A model generated the notes under the pieces. The model was not told the DNA's origin, made no database searches, and saw nothing but the letters and a program-made list of their open reading frames with translations. DNA of 64,000 nt from Trogon surrucura (Eukaryota; Chordata; Aves; Trogoniformes; Trogonidae). Where the stretch lies: positions 11,516,689 through 11,580,688 of the forward strand of contig CM036658.1 in the NCBI GenBank assembly GCA_020746105.1, written 5' to 3'. The position numbers and the translations under genes are program-made. How positions within the stretch are numbered: position 1 is the stretch's first letter; every line of letters begins with the position of its first letter. This document shows, one piece after another, positions 40,962 through 51,837 of this stretch.

Positions 40962-43900
40962 TGAATAGACTTGGATGTTCAGGAACTGAATCAAACAATG
41001 TATGGGGCTGTGAAAATTTGGGCACTTGCTTATATAAAGGTGGGGGTGTTGGTGTTCTGTGTTGGACAGCAGTTTTAAAAAATTGATATTGACCAACCAA
41101 ATGTGTATTACTTTGCAGTAATACAGCAGTGCAGTGTCTTGTAGTATGGCATTAAATACTTAGTTGCATAGTGACATAAGGAGATAGGAGTAGCTGTCTA
41201 CAGTATTAGAATGTGAGATGTAGCAGCTCAACCTACTGCAGCATTTTAATTCACATCAGCAGTGCACTTCTGAAGTGACAGTGCTTACCTCCTCTTGCTG
41301 TGATTTAGCTCTTGTTGTAAAGCCATCTCAGGCCAAGTGGCAGAATTCTTCTAAAAAGAATGTGAACTGGAAGGTGTGCTTCAGGAGCTGCTAATGGGCA
41401 TTCAGTAGGAGGATACCTATACCAAACCCTTAAAAGGGAAAGGTGGGAGGATAAATTCAGTGCAGAAGTCTTGAGCTCCGACTCTTGCAAAGATCCAGTT
41501 CTGTTGGCACACGCTACTTCCTAATGAAGTGCCTCACTTAATGCAGTTTCATTTATTTCTGACAGAGACATCATGCAAACAAGTATTAGGCTTCTCTTAA
41601 TTGCTCAGCAGAACTAGCAATGGTGCTTCTGCTTATCCTCCTAATGAGGGAAGGAATTCTAGGCTTTTTGCCAAATAGTAATGCCTTTGCTAATCTTTAT
41701 TCCTGCACTGCTTTTCTGAGAGACCTTGCTCTTAATTCTTGTCATGTTTTGCCCATATTTTTGTCTCTGTATTTCACATACAGAATGCTCAAAGAACCAG
41801 ATCATCCTTTCGCTAGGAGTAGTCAAAGTTACTGAGGCATTCACTGATATCTTTGACCATTGGAAACTGGTTACTTGTTTTGGTAGTTGTATTCTACTTT
41901 TTTTTTGTCAGCAGTTTTATTTGGGTACCTAGCTGTTACAGTGCTGAATGTTGTTGAGCAGAAGTTTCCTATCTCTTGTGTTGTATCTGAAGGTAGCTTG
42001 AATATCAACCTGTAAGTTATTCCAAAGTAAAAGCTGTGTATCGATAGTGCGTAACTAACTGAGTAATAGAGCTGACCAACTTGATTATTTGAATAGCTGT
42101 CTAATATGCAAAATATCTTCAGGAATAATTAAATAAAATTTAAATTACTCTGTTTTGTTCTTGTGTTGTGTTTTTTTTTCCCTTTCACTAGCTTCTGAAA
42201 ATAGCTTCAGATGTTGAAGTGATTCTCAGAACTTCTGTTATTCAGGCAGTTCACACAGATTCCGACAAAATATGTGAGTAAAGCTGCATGCGAAAAGGAT
42301 GTTTAAAATGTTGTAATTCAATAAATACATATAAAACTTGAAAACCAAGTAAAGGGGTAGAGAAGGAGAAAGTCTGCCTGTCTGTCATTTCCATGACCAA
42401 ACCCTTAATTTAAGGTTGTTCACTAATGTCACTACGTAAGTATAGGTTTCAAAAAGTACAGAGCTTCTACACAGGTTTTTTTTAAAAGGTGTTAGAAGAA
42501 GTGCAGTCCAGTCTGGGTGTCTGCTGACTATTGCTCCACAGTCCAAACCTTAGACTTCCCAAATTAGAGTTTCAGGCGTCATATCTCATAAAAATAAAGA
42601 ATTTAGTAACATGGTACAGCAGCAAGGTCAGCTCAAGCTGAGTGCCTCTGGAGAGGGACATTTATACGCTTACAGACTACGTATCTGCCCTTCATGCATT
42701 TTTCATGCACCTTTCACACGCCTATTGTTCTGATGGTGATTCTGCTCTGGGATCTCCCAACACCTTCTGACTCCTTATTGGATTCCTTCACTGTCTTCAG
42801 GCGGGCCGTTATCTTGTCTAGTTGCAGCTGCCATTGACACTTGTACCCTCCTTATGTTTAGGTTTGTGCTGGCTATGGAAGCCATGTCTTGCTTGAATAG
42901 ATACAAGTTCCCTACAAGCTCAGTAAATCTAGGTAAAAGTTTATAGCTGTTAGCCTAGGGCTTCAGCAAGTTTAGCTACTGAGTAAGGAAAGCTAAGCAA
43001 CAGCATATTAAATAACACAACATTAAATGATTCATTCTATTTAAAACTTAGTTATTTACTAAATAACTAATAACAGTTAACATAAAGAGGCTGATAGAAG
43101 AGAAGCAATGACAACATTTAATGCTCTCATTGAGAGAAGTTAAAACTTGGTACTTAAACTATTAGGTGTGACAGCAATTAAGTAACAAGTGAGCATGTAT
43201 GTACTGGCTAGTCAGTCAGCATGTGACTAAATGTACTGCCTGTGGTGTCTGTAAGTGCTTGCTCTACCAAATAGCAGCAGAAGCTGCCTGAGGAGAAATA
43301 GCAAATGCAATACGTACACTCTTCATGGAATAGCTTTTACTTTGGGGATTGACTGTTCTTTTTCAAAACCTTGTTCTGACAATTTAAGTTTCAGATTACG
43401 TCTTGGAATTTTTGTGACACAATGGTTGGCTTGATGCAAAGCCTATCAAATTCTGAAATTTTCGTTCCTGATTTAGATGTGCTTTTACCTTGCAGTCAAA
43501 TACAAGAGAAGTAGTAAGTTCAGCATACAACTGTGTGGTAGAGGATAGGAGATATCTCAGCCGTGCACATTGTTTTCTTTCACTTCAGCTTAGTACTAGC
43601 TGTAAAATTGTGTAACTATTTTCACTTTAGATTTAGTAAAGCATTTTAACTTTGGAACAGCCATTATGATCAAGGCTAAAGATATATCTAGACCAGTGTC
43701 GAGTCTTCCACAGTGATACTAGGCAAATGACAGTAGAATAGTAGGAACGGAGCAAGTGAGCTTTCACATCCTCCACCTATTCACACCTGTCAGCACTTCC
43801 TGAGCCACGGGTGGTCTCTGTTTTTGTTATCATTAGCAAGTTTCTCTTTCACAGATTTGTTCCTGTCAACCTGTGCAAATTTCTTGTATCCAAGAACCTT

Positions 43901-46900
43901 TGACAAAAATTTTACTTTTTTTTTTTTTAAGAAGAATCACTTGCTGTGGCTTTGAATCTTGTCCTTTTTTTTCAATTACTATCCGTTTTCACCAAGCTTT
44001 TCGTGATTTTTTAAGCCACTTACTGCTCCCTTTTTGTTTATTCCCTGCTATGGAACAGCTGCTCTGTGAAACATGTGAATGCCTATCATCATTCAGTTGC
44101 TATTCTCTTTGCTCTTTTCAATTCTGCTATATCTCTCTTAGATGATTAAGAGCTCACTGTCTCAGTCAGATCTGAGCACAGTCATCAAGATACAGGCAAA
44201 CCAGGCATTTATACACACAATGATGAAACGATGATGTTTTCTCTTTTGAACCTATCAAGTTCTTTCAAGTTCTTTGGGAAGTTAGTCTTTATTTTGGCCT
44301 GTGGGCGTTGCATATCTCTACGTGCAATTTTTATCTGTCAATTTACTGATTACTCAGTCAAATCTTAAGCTTATCCTGCAATTCTTCGCTGTTCTTTTCA
44401 GGTTACTTACAAAGATGTTGAACAGTTGAACTCCGCTTTTGACGTCTCTCCATTGGGAGACTTGTTCATTTATTGTTTACTTCTTACAGTTTAAGCAGTG
44501 ACTTACCCATTCAAGAGCTTGTCTCATAATAAGGCTGTTGTTTTCTTAAAAGCATTCACTGAGGGACTTTGGGGAATCCAAGCATGTTGTGGCAGCCCCC
44601 CAAGAGGAGTTTAGAGAACTCCAGCAAAGACTGTAAGGCAAAACTTACTTTGCAAAAGCCACATGAATTCATGTTCAAATGTCAATTTACAGTCTAATAC
44701 TGTGTTACTGTGTAGAGACTGAGGTTAGGACAGCCAGAGCCCACCTGGAGTTGATCTGGCAAAGCATGTGAAGGACAGCAAGAACAGCTTCTATAGGTGT
44801 ATCAGCAGCAGAAAGAAGAGGACTGAAAATGTGTGCTCACAGCCCTGTGTTGTCCAAGGTTAAAGAGAGGGAGAAAGTTGGAAGTGGGACTTCAACTTCT
44901 AGCTGAATTTGTGGCTAGGTGTTGTCATGGTTTAACCCCAGCCCACTACTAAGCCCCACACCGCCTCTTGCTCACTCCCTCCCAGTAGGTGGGGGAGAGA
45001 ACTGGAAAGATAGAAGTAAGAGAACTCATGCGCTGAGATAAAAACAGCTTAATAGGTGAAGCAAATCTGTGTGCGCAAGCACAGCCAAGTAAGGAATTTA
45101 TTCAGTATTTCCCAGTGGCAGACAGGTGTTTAGAGCCATCACCAGGAAAGCAGGGCATCATCATGTGTAATGGTTACTTGGGAAGACAAATGCCATCACT
45201 GCAGATGTTTCCCCTTCCTTCCTTTTCTCTCAGCCTGAGAGCACAATGTCAAATGATACAGAATATCCCTCTGGCCAGTTGAGTCAGCTGTCCTGTCTGT
45301 GTCCTCTCCAAATGTCTTGTGCATATATGTAATGAAAATGCCAAGTGGATCTTCTCACTTCCCTTTGTTTTTAGCACCTAGAAGCCTGTTTCTTGTGGGA
45401 AGTTTGTAGTAGGAAATGCCCGTGTAGGTATGAGTTTCCTTAGGTAGCAAACCAAACTCCGGTAGCTTTGATTTGAGGAAGTTTTAGCAGAACAAAATCG
45501 ACCTTTTTGATCCCTAATCTTTATGCTCTGTGGTAACTTTTGCAGTGTCAGCAGAATTACAGTTAGCTCTCTCATTGCTTTTATGGGATTGTCGTGTTTT
45601 AAATAATAGACTTGTGACAAATTCATTGAAAATAAAAGATAAAGTGGAAGTGCAGCCCTGAGGTGGCTTCTTGAGTTACTGTTTGTTAGCAACTAAGAGT
45701 AACCAAACTCAGTTGAAACATTTACCTTTCATAATTTGTCATCTTAGGTCCTACATCTTTGTTTTGGAAACCTTAATCTATTTGGAAAAAAATATAGTAA
45801 AGCACTTAAATTTGAGCTGTATTTAAATTAATACTACATCCTTGATTCATCCCAAGCCATTGGCTCCCCCGCCCAAAAAGATTAATCAGTTCCAATGTTG
45901 TGTGAAAGGAGAGTGGGGAATGAGCAGATGGAGGGAAAGAGAAACTAGGTAAAATGTTTAAGAAACCTATTGCTGCAGCTGATTTCATTAAGTGAGCTAC
46001 TGCCAGAATCTTTTTTACTCTAACTTTGTGTCCCCACGTGTTGCCTGATCTAGTTGAGAGGCGTCCCTGACGATGACAGGGAGGTTGGATAAATGACCTC
46101 TAAGGTCCCTCGCAGCCCAGGCCATTCTATGATGATTCTGTAACTAGCAGTATGTGATTTAGCTACACCTGGTGTGTTTCTTTTTTTTTTTTTGCATTTC
46201 TGCATGCTTAAAATAATTATGTAATAACTGAAAAAAAAAAGCCAAAGACTTGTCTTAGACAATGAGAATAAATATGGGTAAGGGGAACATTTTGCCTAAT
46301 CAGATGCAATTATTTTGTGCTGTCATAGAAGCAGTGCACAAGGCAATGTTATTCTTTAAAGAGAATTTGAGATGCAGTGGTGTGTAGTGTTGTTGGGATT
46401 CACTGGTAAATCTTTAAAAAAATAAATTGAGCTGAGATGTTCTTACTTTTAAGACGACAATTTCAATTGGCTTGTTAATTATATTAGACAATTTTTTATA
46501 CCTAGTTTTTTTTACTTTGGTATTTCTGTTGCATGTATCTATTCTATGTTTATAGAACAACATGTTTTTTCACAAGAATTTTATCTGACAGATGCAATTG
46601 AAATTACACTTAAGACTCTTAGAAACTTATTAAATGCATCATTATCAGTACGCAGGTGCAAAAGGAGTATACCTTCAAGGAAATCAGTTTGCTTTCTTAT
46701 AAGATGTGGGATATGAGTGCACTTTGGACAGGATGTTGCTCAGTACCCACACATGCACACACACACACACACAGTTTTACAGGTTTGCTCTGCCATTCAC
46801 ACCTGTCTGACCTAGTCAAAGTAGAATGTTACAATTTTAGGTGTTCTTGTTCTAGTTTTTGCTGCTAGAGCAAATCCAACATGACACAACTCCTTCCCTT

Positions 46901-47571
46901 CATGAAGAAAGAAGCTGATTTCTGAAGAACTAGATGGCAAGTCTGGAAAAGGTTAAAATGGTGTATAATTAGACAAAACCTATCACATTGCGCTTCAGTG
47001 ATTATATAGTGGCCATAGTTTTGATTTGATGCTTTCTTTTCCTATTGGCCTTTAAAACAGGTGTGATAACATGAATGCTACAGATCAGACTCCAGGACTT
47101 TGCAGGAGAAGGCTAAGTCAAATTTACTATTTATTTTTGGAACTGTTGAAGTTCCATAATCTGATTCAGGTGTGATAAAATTGACATTCCCTATCTTGCC
47201 AAAAGTTACTGCAAGGCTTTACCACTTCTTAGGGATTCTTCATGCTGTTAAAATCTTTTCAGTGCTTTTAAAAGAAGAAGGGGGAAGGCAATTTCCTGGT
47301 GAACCAAAGGTAAATATGTTAATAGAATTTTGTCTTGACTAGATACTATGATGCTGCTTGCACACTTAGCAGAAGTTCAGATTCTTATTTTAATAACCTG
47401 ATTTTTTGTTTGTAAATGAAAAAACAACTCTAGAATTTTAAATAGTATTTTCCATCAGATTATGTTACAGATTTTTTTTTTTTTTCTGTTATAGTACTCA
47501 TACCCAGGAAAGATCTGCTACAAGACAACACTCCTTACTTGGATAAACCAACAAAAAAGCATGAATCCTGA
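35862..47571 (+). CDS. LYRM7: LYRM7 (MZM1-like), complex III assembly factor (5 coding exons)
   Basis: Join of 35862-35879, 38941-39013, 39659-39729, 42192-42273 and 47495-47571, all GT/AG. It makes 106 aa against 104 in human. The family is a matrix LYR-motif chaperone that binds and stabilises the Rieske iron-sulphur protein (UQCRFS1) before its insertion into respiratory complex III. Landmarks: the LYR-like element as L14-H15-R16 in [29 protein letters not shown] at 31-43; [13 protein letters not shown] at 60-72; PRKDLL at 85-90; and [11 protein letters not shown] near the end. Exon 1 gives only six residues (MASRGR), differing from the human N-terminus, but sits in a ggtcgccATGGCG context and splices in frame. 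There is no long presequence, as usual for the family. Exons 2-5 are certain; exon 1 is very likely. Confidence 0.95.
35880..38940 (+). other. LYRM7: LYRM7 intron 1
   Basis: 3.06 kb. It begins GC-rich and carries the NRF-1-type palindrome. From about 36380 it becomes AT-rich and unrecognised, with a small hairpin at 38115-38140. Introns 2 (645 bp) and 3 (2462 bp) hold no recognisable element except the TA repeat at 40931-40960. Confidence 0.8.
38115..38140. repeat. Short perfect hairpin in LYRM7 intron 1
   Basis: GTCAGAGAT and ATCTCTGAC are perfect reverse complements around an 8-base loop. The stem is only 9 bp, so this may be chance. Confidence 0.6.
38941..39013 (+). CDS. LYRM7: LYRM7 coding exon 2 (LYR-motif exon)
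   Basis: The acceptor gacag is immediately before 38941 and the donor GTACG follows at 39014. It encodes [19 protein letters not shown] and then TRALE, the first helix with the LYR-type L-H-R and the conserved phenylalanine. The exon ends one base into a codon. Confidence 0.96.
39659..39729 (+). CDS. LYRM7: LYRM7 coding exon 3
   Basis: The acceptor ttatttag is before 39659 and the donor GTACTT is at 39730. It completes the split Ala codon and encodes [18 protein letters not shown] and then EEKINE, aligning residue for residue with the human AARIKINEEFKNN region. Confidence 0.96.
40931..40960. repeat. TA dinucleotide microsatellite
   Basis: About 15 uninterrupted TA units in LYRM7 intron 3; likely to vary in length between individuals. 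Confidence 0.95.
42192..42273 (+). CDS. LYRM7: LYRM7 coding exon 4
   Basis: The acceptor is tttcactag and the donor GTGAGT is at 42274. It encodes [18 protein letters not shown] and then AVHTDSDKI, the third helix. The exon ends one base into a codon. Confidence 0.96.
44725..44880 (+). mobile_element. CR1 LINE internal fragment
   Basis: CCCACCTGGAGTTGATCTGG, then GTGAAGGACAGCAAGAACAG and CTTCTATAGGTGTATCAGCA, match the endonuclease-RT linker of older CR1 subfamilies (the code for LEL-LAR-VKDNKKGFYRYISS). No 3' end is attached. The LTR starting at 44933 sits about 50 bases further on. Confidence 0.75.
44933..45330 (-). mobile_element. Partial ERV LTR (antisense)
   Basis: It starts TGTCATGGTTTAACCCCAGC, the very common terminus of avian ERV LTRs in this orientation. 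It continues with GGGGGAGAGAACTGGAAAGA, GAGATAAAAACAGCTTAATA and, near 45265-45325, GAATATCCCTCTGGCCAGTT and CAGCTGTCCTGTCTGTGTCC. Similarity fades at about 45330 without the usual ACCAGGACA end, so the far end is missing or decayed. Confidence 0.8.
46029..46141 (+). mobile_element. 5'-truncated SINE (CR1-like tail)
   Basis: TGTCCCCACGTGTTGCCTGA and what follows align with the SINE at 8151 from GGTCCTCATGTGTTGCCTGA. This includes the last bases of the tRNA head and the head/tail joint, so it is better read as a truncated SINE than as a bare CR1 tail. It ends ATTCTATGATGATTCTG. TAACT occurs just left (46021-46025) and just right (46141-46145), a possible target duplication with a few extra bases. 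Confidence 0.7.
46755..46773. repeat. CA dinucleotide microsatellite
   Basis: Nine or so CA units in LYRM7 intron 4. Confidence 0.9.
47495..47571 (+). CDS. LYRM7: LYRM7 coding exon 5 and stop
   Basis: A long T-run and ctgttatag precede 47495. With the last base of exon 4 it encodes [19 protein letters not shown], then TKKHES, and TGA at 47569-47571. PRKDLL and the PY-D-PT pattern match the human C-terminus. Confidence 0.95.
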
Positions 47572-48110
47572 GGAAAACACGCACCTGTCCCCAGAAGGTT
47601 AATATCTTGTAATGAGATCTCTGAAAACCAACAATGGATATCTGTTTAAAAGCTAATTTTTGAAAACAGTTAAAAATTGTTATCAGGAAGATGGAGACTG
47701 AAACCAAGCTGCCGATTTTATTGCATGCTGTGGTACCATCGTGCACTACTTCTGTGGAAGATACTAATACTTCCACAGAAATTCAAGACTAGCAGTTGTT
47801 TTAAAAATTCACTGCTGAATTGTATTACTTCAGCCAGGAATATTTTTAATTATGACAATTGTCAGACAGAGATTGTTTTCCAACAATGCAGGGTTTTTCA
47901 AAACTAAGTACAAATTAAATGCAATTCTTAATCCTGATAATATTTATTTATGAATTTATTGTCAATCGTACACTGCTGTGAGGCAACGAAAAAACATCTT
48001 ATGGCACTTACCATTAAATTTATGCTTTGCACCAAAAGCATGATCTCTGAAGTTGTCATTAATTGTGTACTAATATACTGTGACGTTTGAGAGTTCTTAA
48101 GGTTTATGTG

Positions 48111-48116
48111 AATAAA
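48111..48116 (+). terminator. LYRM7: Probable LYRM7 polyadenylation signal AATAAA
   Basis: The first canonical AATAAA after the LYRM7 stop, 540 nt downstream, followed within 30 nt by GT/T-rich sequence. Another AATAAA lies at 48336-48341 and could serve a longer form. Inferred from motif only. Confidence 0.5.
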
Positions 48117-48139
48117 TTATTCACATTTTACAGTTGGGA

Positions 48140-49056
48140 GAGCATGTGCAGTGTTTTTCTTCTCCCCACACCTTTGAACATTGAATGGCAGGGCCTGAGT
48201 TCTTAAGATGACAATGGAACAAGAAAACCCAGACACAACCTAACCTAAGGATGTTGGGTTAGATCATATGGTTTATGAATTTAAGGTTTTTGTTCTATCT
48301 TGTGATTATAGACTGACTTACCAAGGCTTTTTCCAAATAAAAGAGGTTTGTTGCTTAATCACAAGTGATCTGACTTACCTAGAGAGAGTTTATGGTGGGT
48401 TTATTTACTCAGCCCTTATCACTTCTAGTTTTTTAAAGGACACTTACTTGCTTTTTGCAGAATTCTTCATAATGATCTGTTCACTTCCATTTTATCTGGG
48501 AACAGACACAACTACAGTATCTTCTCTGTGTGAAATCAGTAACAGGCACCATACTGGGATCTAAATACCTCACACAGGAGTGAGGTAGCCCAGTAATACC
48601 TCTCAGCTGTATTTCAGGTCCCAGTAATCTCTTATTTTTAATAAGCCTGCGAGATGTCAGTGTCGCATATCTGTTTGGTTTCTGATATGGGTTCACTCGC
48701 TGAGTACAGCTGGTGCCTGCATCCGGTCTGTTTTCCTCACGGAACATGTCTTTGCAGTGAGTACTCCTTCCTTAAAATCTATTGCCTCTGAGTGCCACGG
48801 GCAGGGCAGACAGTGACGATGTTGTCAGTAATCCCTTCTCCACTGCAGTGATACTCCCTGCATTGTAGCTAGAAGGCAGCAGGCAAATGATGGGAGATAG
48901 ATTGAAGTGCAGTTGTTGCAGTCTAATGGCTCCACTAGAGAGCGAACATCTCGGTCCATAGGGGACGTGCTTTTCTGGCCTCTTTCCTAAGGACGAGGTA
49001 CATCCTGTTTCTGGTTTCTCATCCCTCTGCAGCCTACGTTGGCTTTTTCTTCTGTA
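48140..49056. other. Unrecognised DNA downstream of LYRM7
   Basis: No gene or repeat identified; a longer LYRM7 3'UTR may reach about 48360. Confidence 0.5.
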
Positions 49057-49278
49057 AGGAAGAAATCAGGAAGCACTTCCTCACCGAGAGGGTGCTCAGG
49101 CACTGGGATGCACTGCCCAGGGAAGTGGTGGAGCCACCGTCCCTGGAGGTGTTTAAGGAGAGGCTGGATGTGGCACTCAGTGCCATGGTCTGGCCGACGT
49201 GGTGATGTTGGAACATAGGCTGGACTTGATGATCTCAGAGGTCTTTTCCAGCCTCAGTAATTCTGGGATTCTGTGATA
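49057..49278 (+). mobile_element. CR1 LINE 3' end, older subfamily
   Basis: GAAGAAATCAGGAAGCACTT, then GGATGCACTGCCCAGGGAAG, CTTGATGATCTCAGAGGTCT and TTCTGGGATTCTGTGA are hallmarks of the chicken-type CR1 3' end. This copy ends with a different tail sequence from the young copies in the window. Confidence 0.9.
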
Positions 49279-50653
49279 AGAGAGGGGTACGCAAGGGAGA
49301 AAAAATACAGGGTAGTTTCAGCTGTAAAAAGAAAACAGAACACTACCTCAAGTCAAGTGACTAATTTTTAAGCAGAAATAATTGAACAGGGGTCTGGCAA
49401 GAATGACAGATCGTACAACCATTAAAGTATATATCCCATGGCATGCTGGAATTGGCGGAAATTCATCTCTCGTAGACTCATTCGTTTAGGCCATGGGAAT
49501 AGTGTATGAGTGATTTTATTCAGATTGATTCCAGAGAACTGAGGTGTGGTAGGAGGTCTACATTCTCTTGGTAGCGTTGTGAAATAGTATTGCCTGTTAC
49601 CAAGCAAAATATGTACTCAAAGACTTAGTGATGTCAACAGTAGATGGCAGTCTTTTGTACGATGGTCAAGGAAAACTCAAATGGAGAAGCTATTTTCACG
49701 TGACTCTTCTGCTGTCATGTGTTTTAGTTTTTTATTTTTAACAAGAATTAACACATTAATAGAAAGATACTGCAGAAATGTCAACTTACAGGATCAGGCT
49801 TTGGATTCAACAGATATTTGGGTGCTTCATCTTCTTGAATACTTGTAATAAAAATACAGAATGAGTCACCTGAATAACATGCACAACTGCTGAAAATAAA
49901 TGACATGATAAAAAAAAGTTGGTAGAATTTAATGGCCTTCAGAAAAATTATTCTTATGCTCCTGTGTGTTATGTTTATGATCTGTTTGTTAACATTCCGT
50001 GTTCCTGCTGTCCTTGTGCATTCCTGACCAGCAAAGAATTTTGCAGGGCTGAGGTGAGGAAAATCACGTTGATAGGCAAGAGGCTACTGATGTAAAAAAC
50101 CAACAGGCCTATCTGTTGCTCTTGTTTCAATGTGATCTTAAATAGGAATCCAGGGGGTATCCAGAACAGGGTAAGTAGGAATCCAAATAAGGAAACTCGC
50201 CTAAATGTATCTCAGAGTTGGTTTCTGTTTCAGCCCAGAATGTGTTTGCTTTGTGCAAGTTTGACTTTCCAACCTACAAAGGCTTTCACAAACCTGCTTA
50301 ATGAGAAGCTGGTAATTAAAGGCTTCTCTCTGGTAGTGGCTGTTTCTTTTCCCCTTATTCCATGTTTACTTGTTGGTTCTCACATTCCAGTACCCAGTCA
50401 TCGGGTACCCAGTCATCAGGTAATAGACCTTCAAACTGTAGTTTAATTCTTATCTCTACAGATTTATTTTTTTTTTATGTATCTTTTGCAGACAGGCAGG
50501 AAATTCTGTTGAAAAGGACTCACTGTTTGTTGAGGGCTGCTACAGTTCAGCTCCTATAGCCAAGAGATTGACTGCTGAGTGTTGTTGACCAGAGGTGCCT
50601 CCTTGACCTGTACAGATACACTAGTGGGGCTGCTTAGCAGGACTTGGTATTTT
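49279..50653. other. Unrecognised intergenic DNA
   Basis: AT-rich. A GTACCCAGTCATC-type unit is repeated near 50391-50420. Otherwise nothing. Confidence 0.5.
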
Positions 50654-50658
50654 AAAAG
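50654..50658. repeat. Left target-site duplication AAAAG
   Basis: Identical to 51833-51837 and directly abutting both TG and CA ends of the LTR. Confidence 0.75.
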
Positions 50659-51832
50659 TGTCGTGGTTTGACTCTGGCCGGCAGCCAGGTCCCCACACGG
50701 CCGCTCTCTCGCTCTCCCTTCACTGCTAGACAGAGGGAGAAAATATTTCAAAGGGCTCAAGGTTTGAGATAAGGACAGGGAGATCACTCTCATTTACCGT
50801 CCTGGGCAAAAAAGACTCGATTTTGGGGAAATCAATTACATTTATTAAAAGAACCAATCAGAGAGAAGTAGTGAGAAGTGAGAAACAGATCTTAACAAAC
50901 AGAACACCTTCCCCCCATCCCTCCCTTCTTCCCGGGCATAAGATCAATCCCAGTTTCTCCACCTGCTCCCCCCGAGCGGAGCAGGGGGACAGGGAATGGG
51001 GGTTATGGTCAGTTCATCCGACGTTGGTTCCACCGCTTCTTCACTCCGGGGGAGGACTCTTCACTCTTCCCCAGGGCCATTGTGGGGTCCCTCTCACGGG
51101 AGACAAGCTTCACGCTCTCTTCTCCAGCGTGAGTCGTCCCACGAAGGGCAATTCATCACAAACTGCCCAAGGTGAGACACCTCACGAGGGGCAGCCCACC
51201 CCTCGTGAGTCTGAGGCGCAGTCCTTCGGGGGAAACTGCTCCAGTGTGAGTCCCCCACAGCGTTCCAAAAGTCCCACCGGCCAACCTGCTCCAGCGTGGG
51301 CATTCCTCTCTGCCACGGGCTACAGGTTCCGGCAGCGACTTGCTCTGATGCTGCTTCCCACAGGCTACTGCCCCCTTCAGGCATCCACCCACACGGTGTG
51401 GAGTCCTCTATGGACATCTACGCGGTGATCCTCACGATGGACATCTACAACCCGCCCATGGGCTGCAGGAGGACAACCCGCTTCACCATGGTCTTCACCA
51501 CAGACCCGGGGGACTTTCTGCTCCGGCGCCTGGAGCTCATCCTCCCCCCCTCCTTCTTCACTGACCTTGGTGTATGCACAGATTCTCACTCCTCCATCTC
51601 TGTGCCAGCTGTTATGGCGCAGTTCTTTTCGCCGTTCTTAAATATGTTTTCACAGAGGCGTTCCTCTCCTATCACTTTACTGATAGGCTCAGCCTTGGCC
51701 AGTGGCGGGTCCCTCTTTGGAGCCATCTGGCATTGGCTCTATCAAACTTGGGGAGTTTCTAGCAGCTTCTTGCTGAAGCCACCCTGCAGCTCCCCCCCCG
51801 CCACCAAAATTCAGCCAGGCCAAACCAAAACA
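50659..51832 (-). mobile_element. Solo LTR of an avian ERV, complete, with 5-bp target duplication
   Basis: 1174 bases starting TGTCGTGGTTTGACTC and ending GGCCAAACCAAAACA, whose reverse complement TGTTTTGGTTTGGCC mirrors the start. The element is flanked by the identical 5-mer AAAAG at 50654-50658 and 51833-51837. A 5-bp duplication is the ERVL habit in vertebrates. The minus orientation is inferred from an AATAAA (TTTATT on plus near 50840) and a TATTTAA-like box near 51640, in the right order on that strand. The middle is GC-rich, with GCCCACCCCTCGTGAG- and CTCCAGCGTG-type units repeated. No internal viral genes are present. Open frames of up to 201 codons inside are not genes. Confidence 0.88.
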
Positions 51833-51837
51833 AAAAG
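51833..51837. repeat. Right target-site duplication AAAAG
   Basis: Partner of 50654-50658. Confidence 0.75.

Larger units (their letters stand above)
42274..47494 (+). other. LYRM7: LYRM7 intron 4
   Basis: 5.22 kb, the largest intron. It carries a CR1 fragment (44725-44880), a partial antisense LTR (44933-45330), a truncated SINE/CR1 tail (46029-46141) and a CA repeat (46755-46773). The stretch 42274-44700 is unrecognised. Confidence 0.8.

Noticed and set aside
44390..44640. Possible antisense CR1 piece (AAGATGTTGAACAG near 44412)
   Set aside because: Only a short stretch resembles the CR1 region around the catalytic site; the flanks do not follow, so it is not supported.
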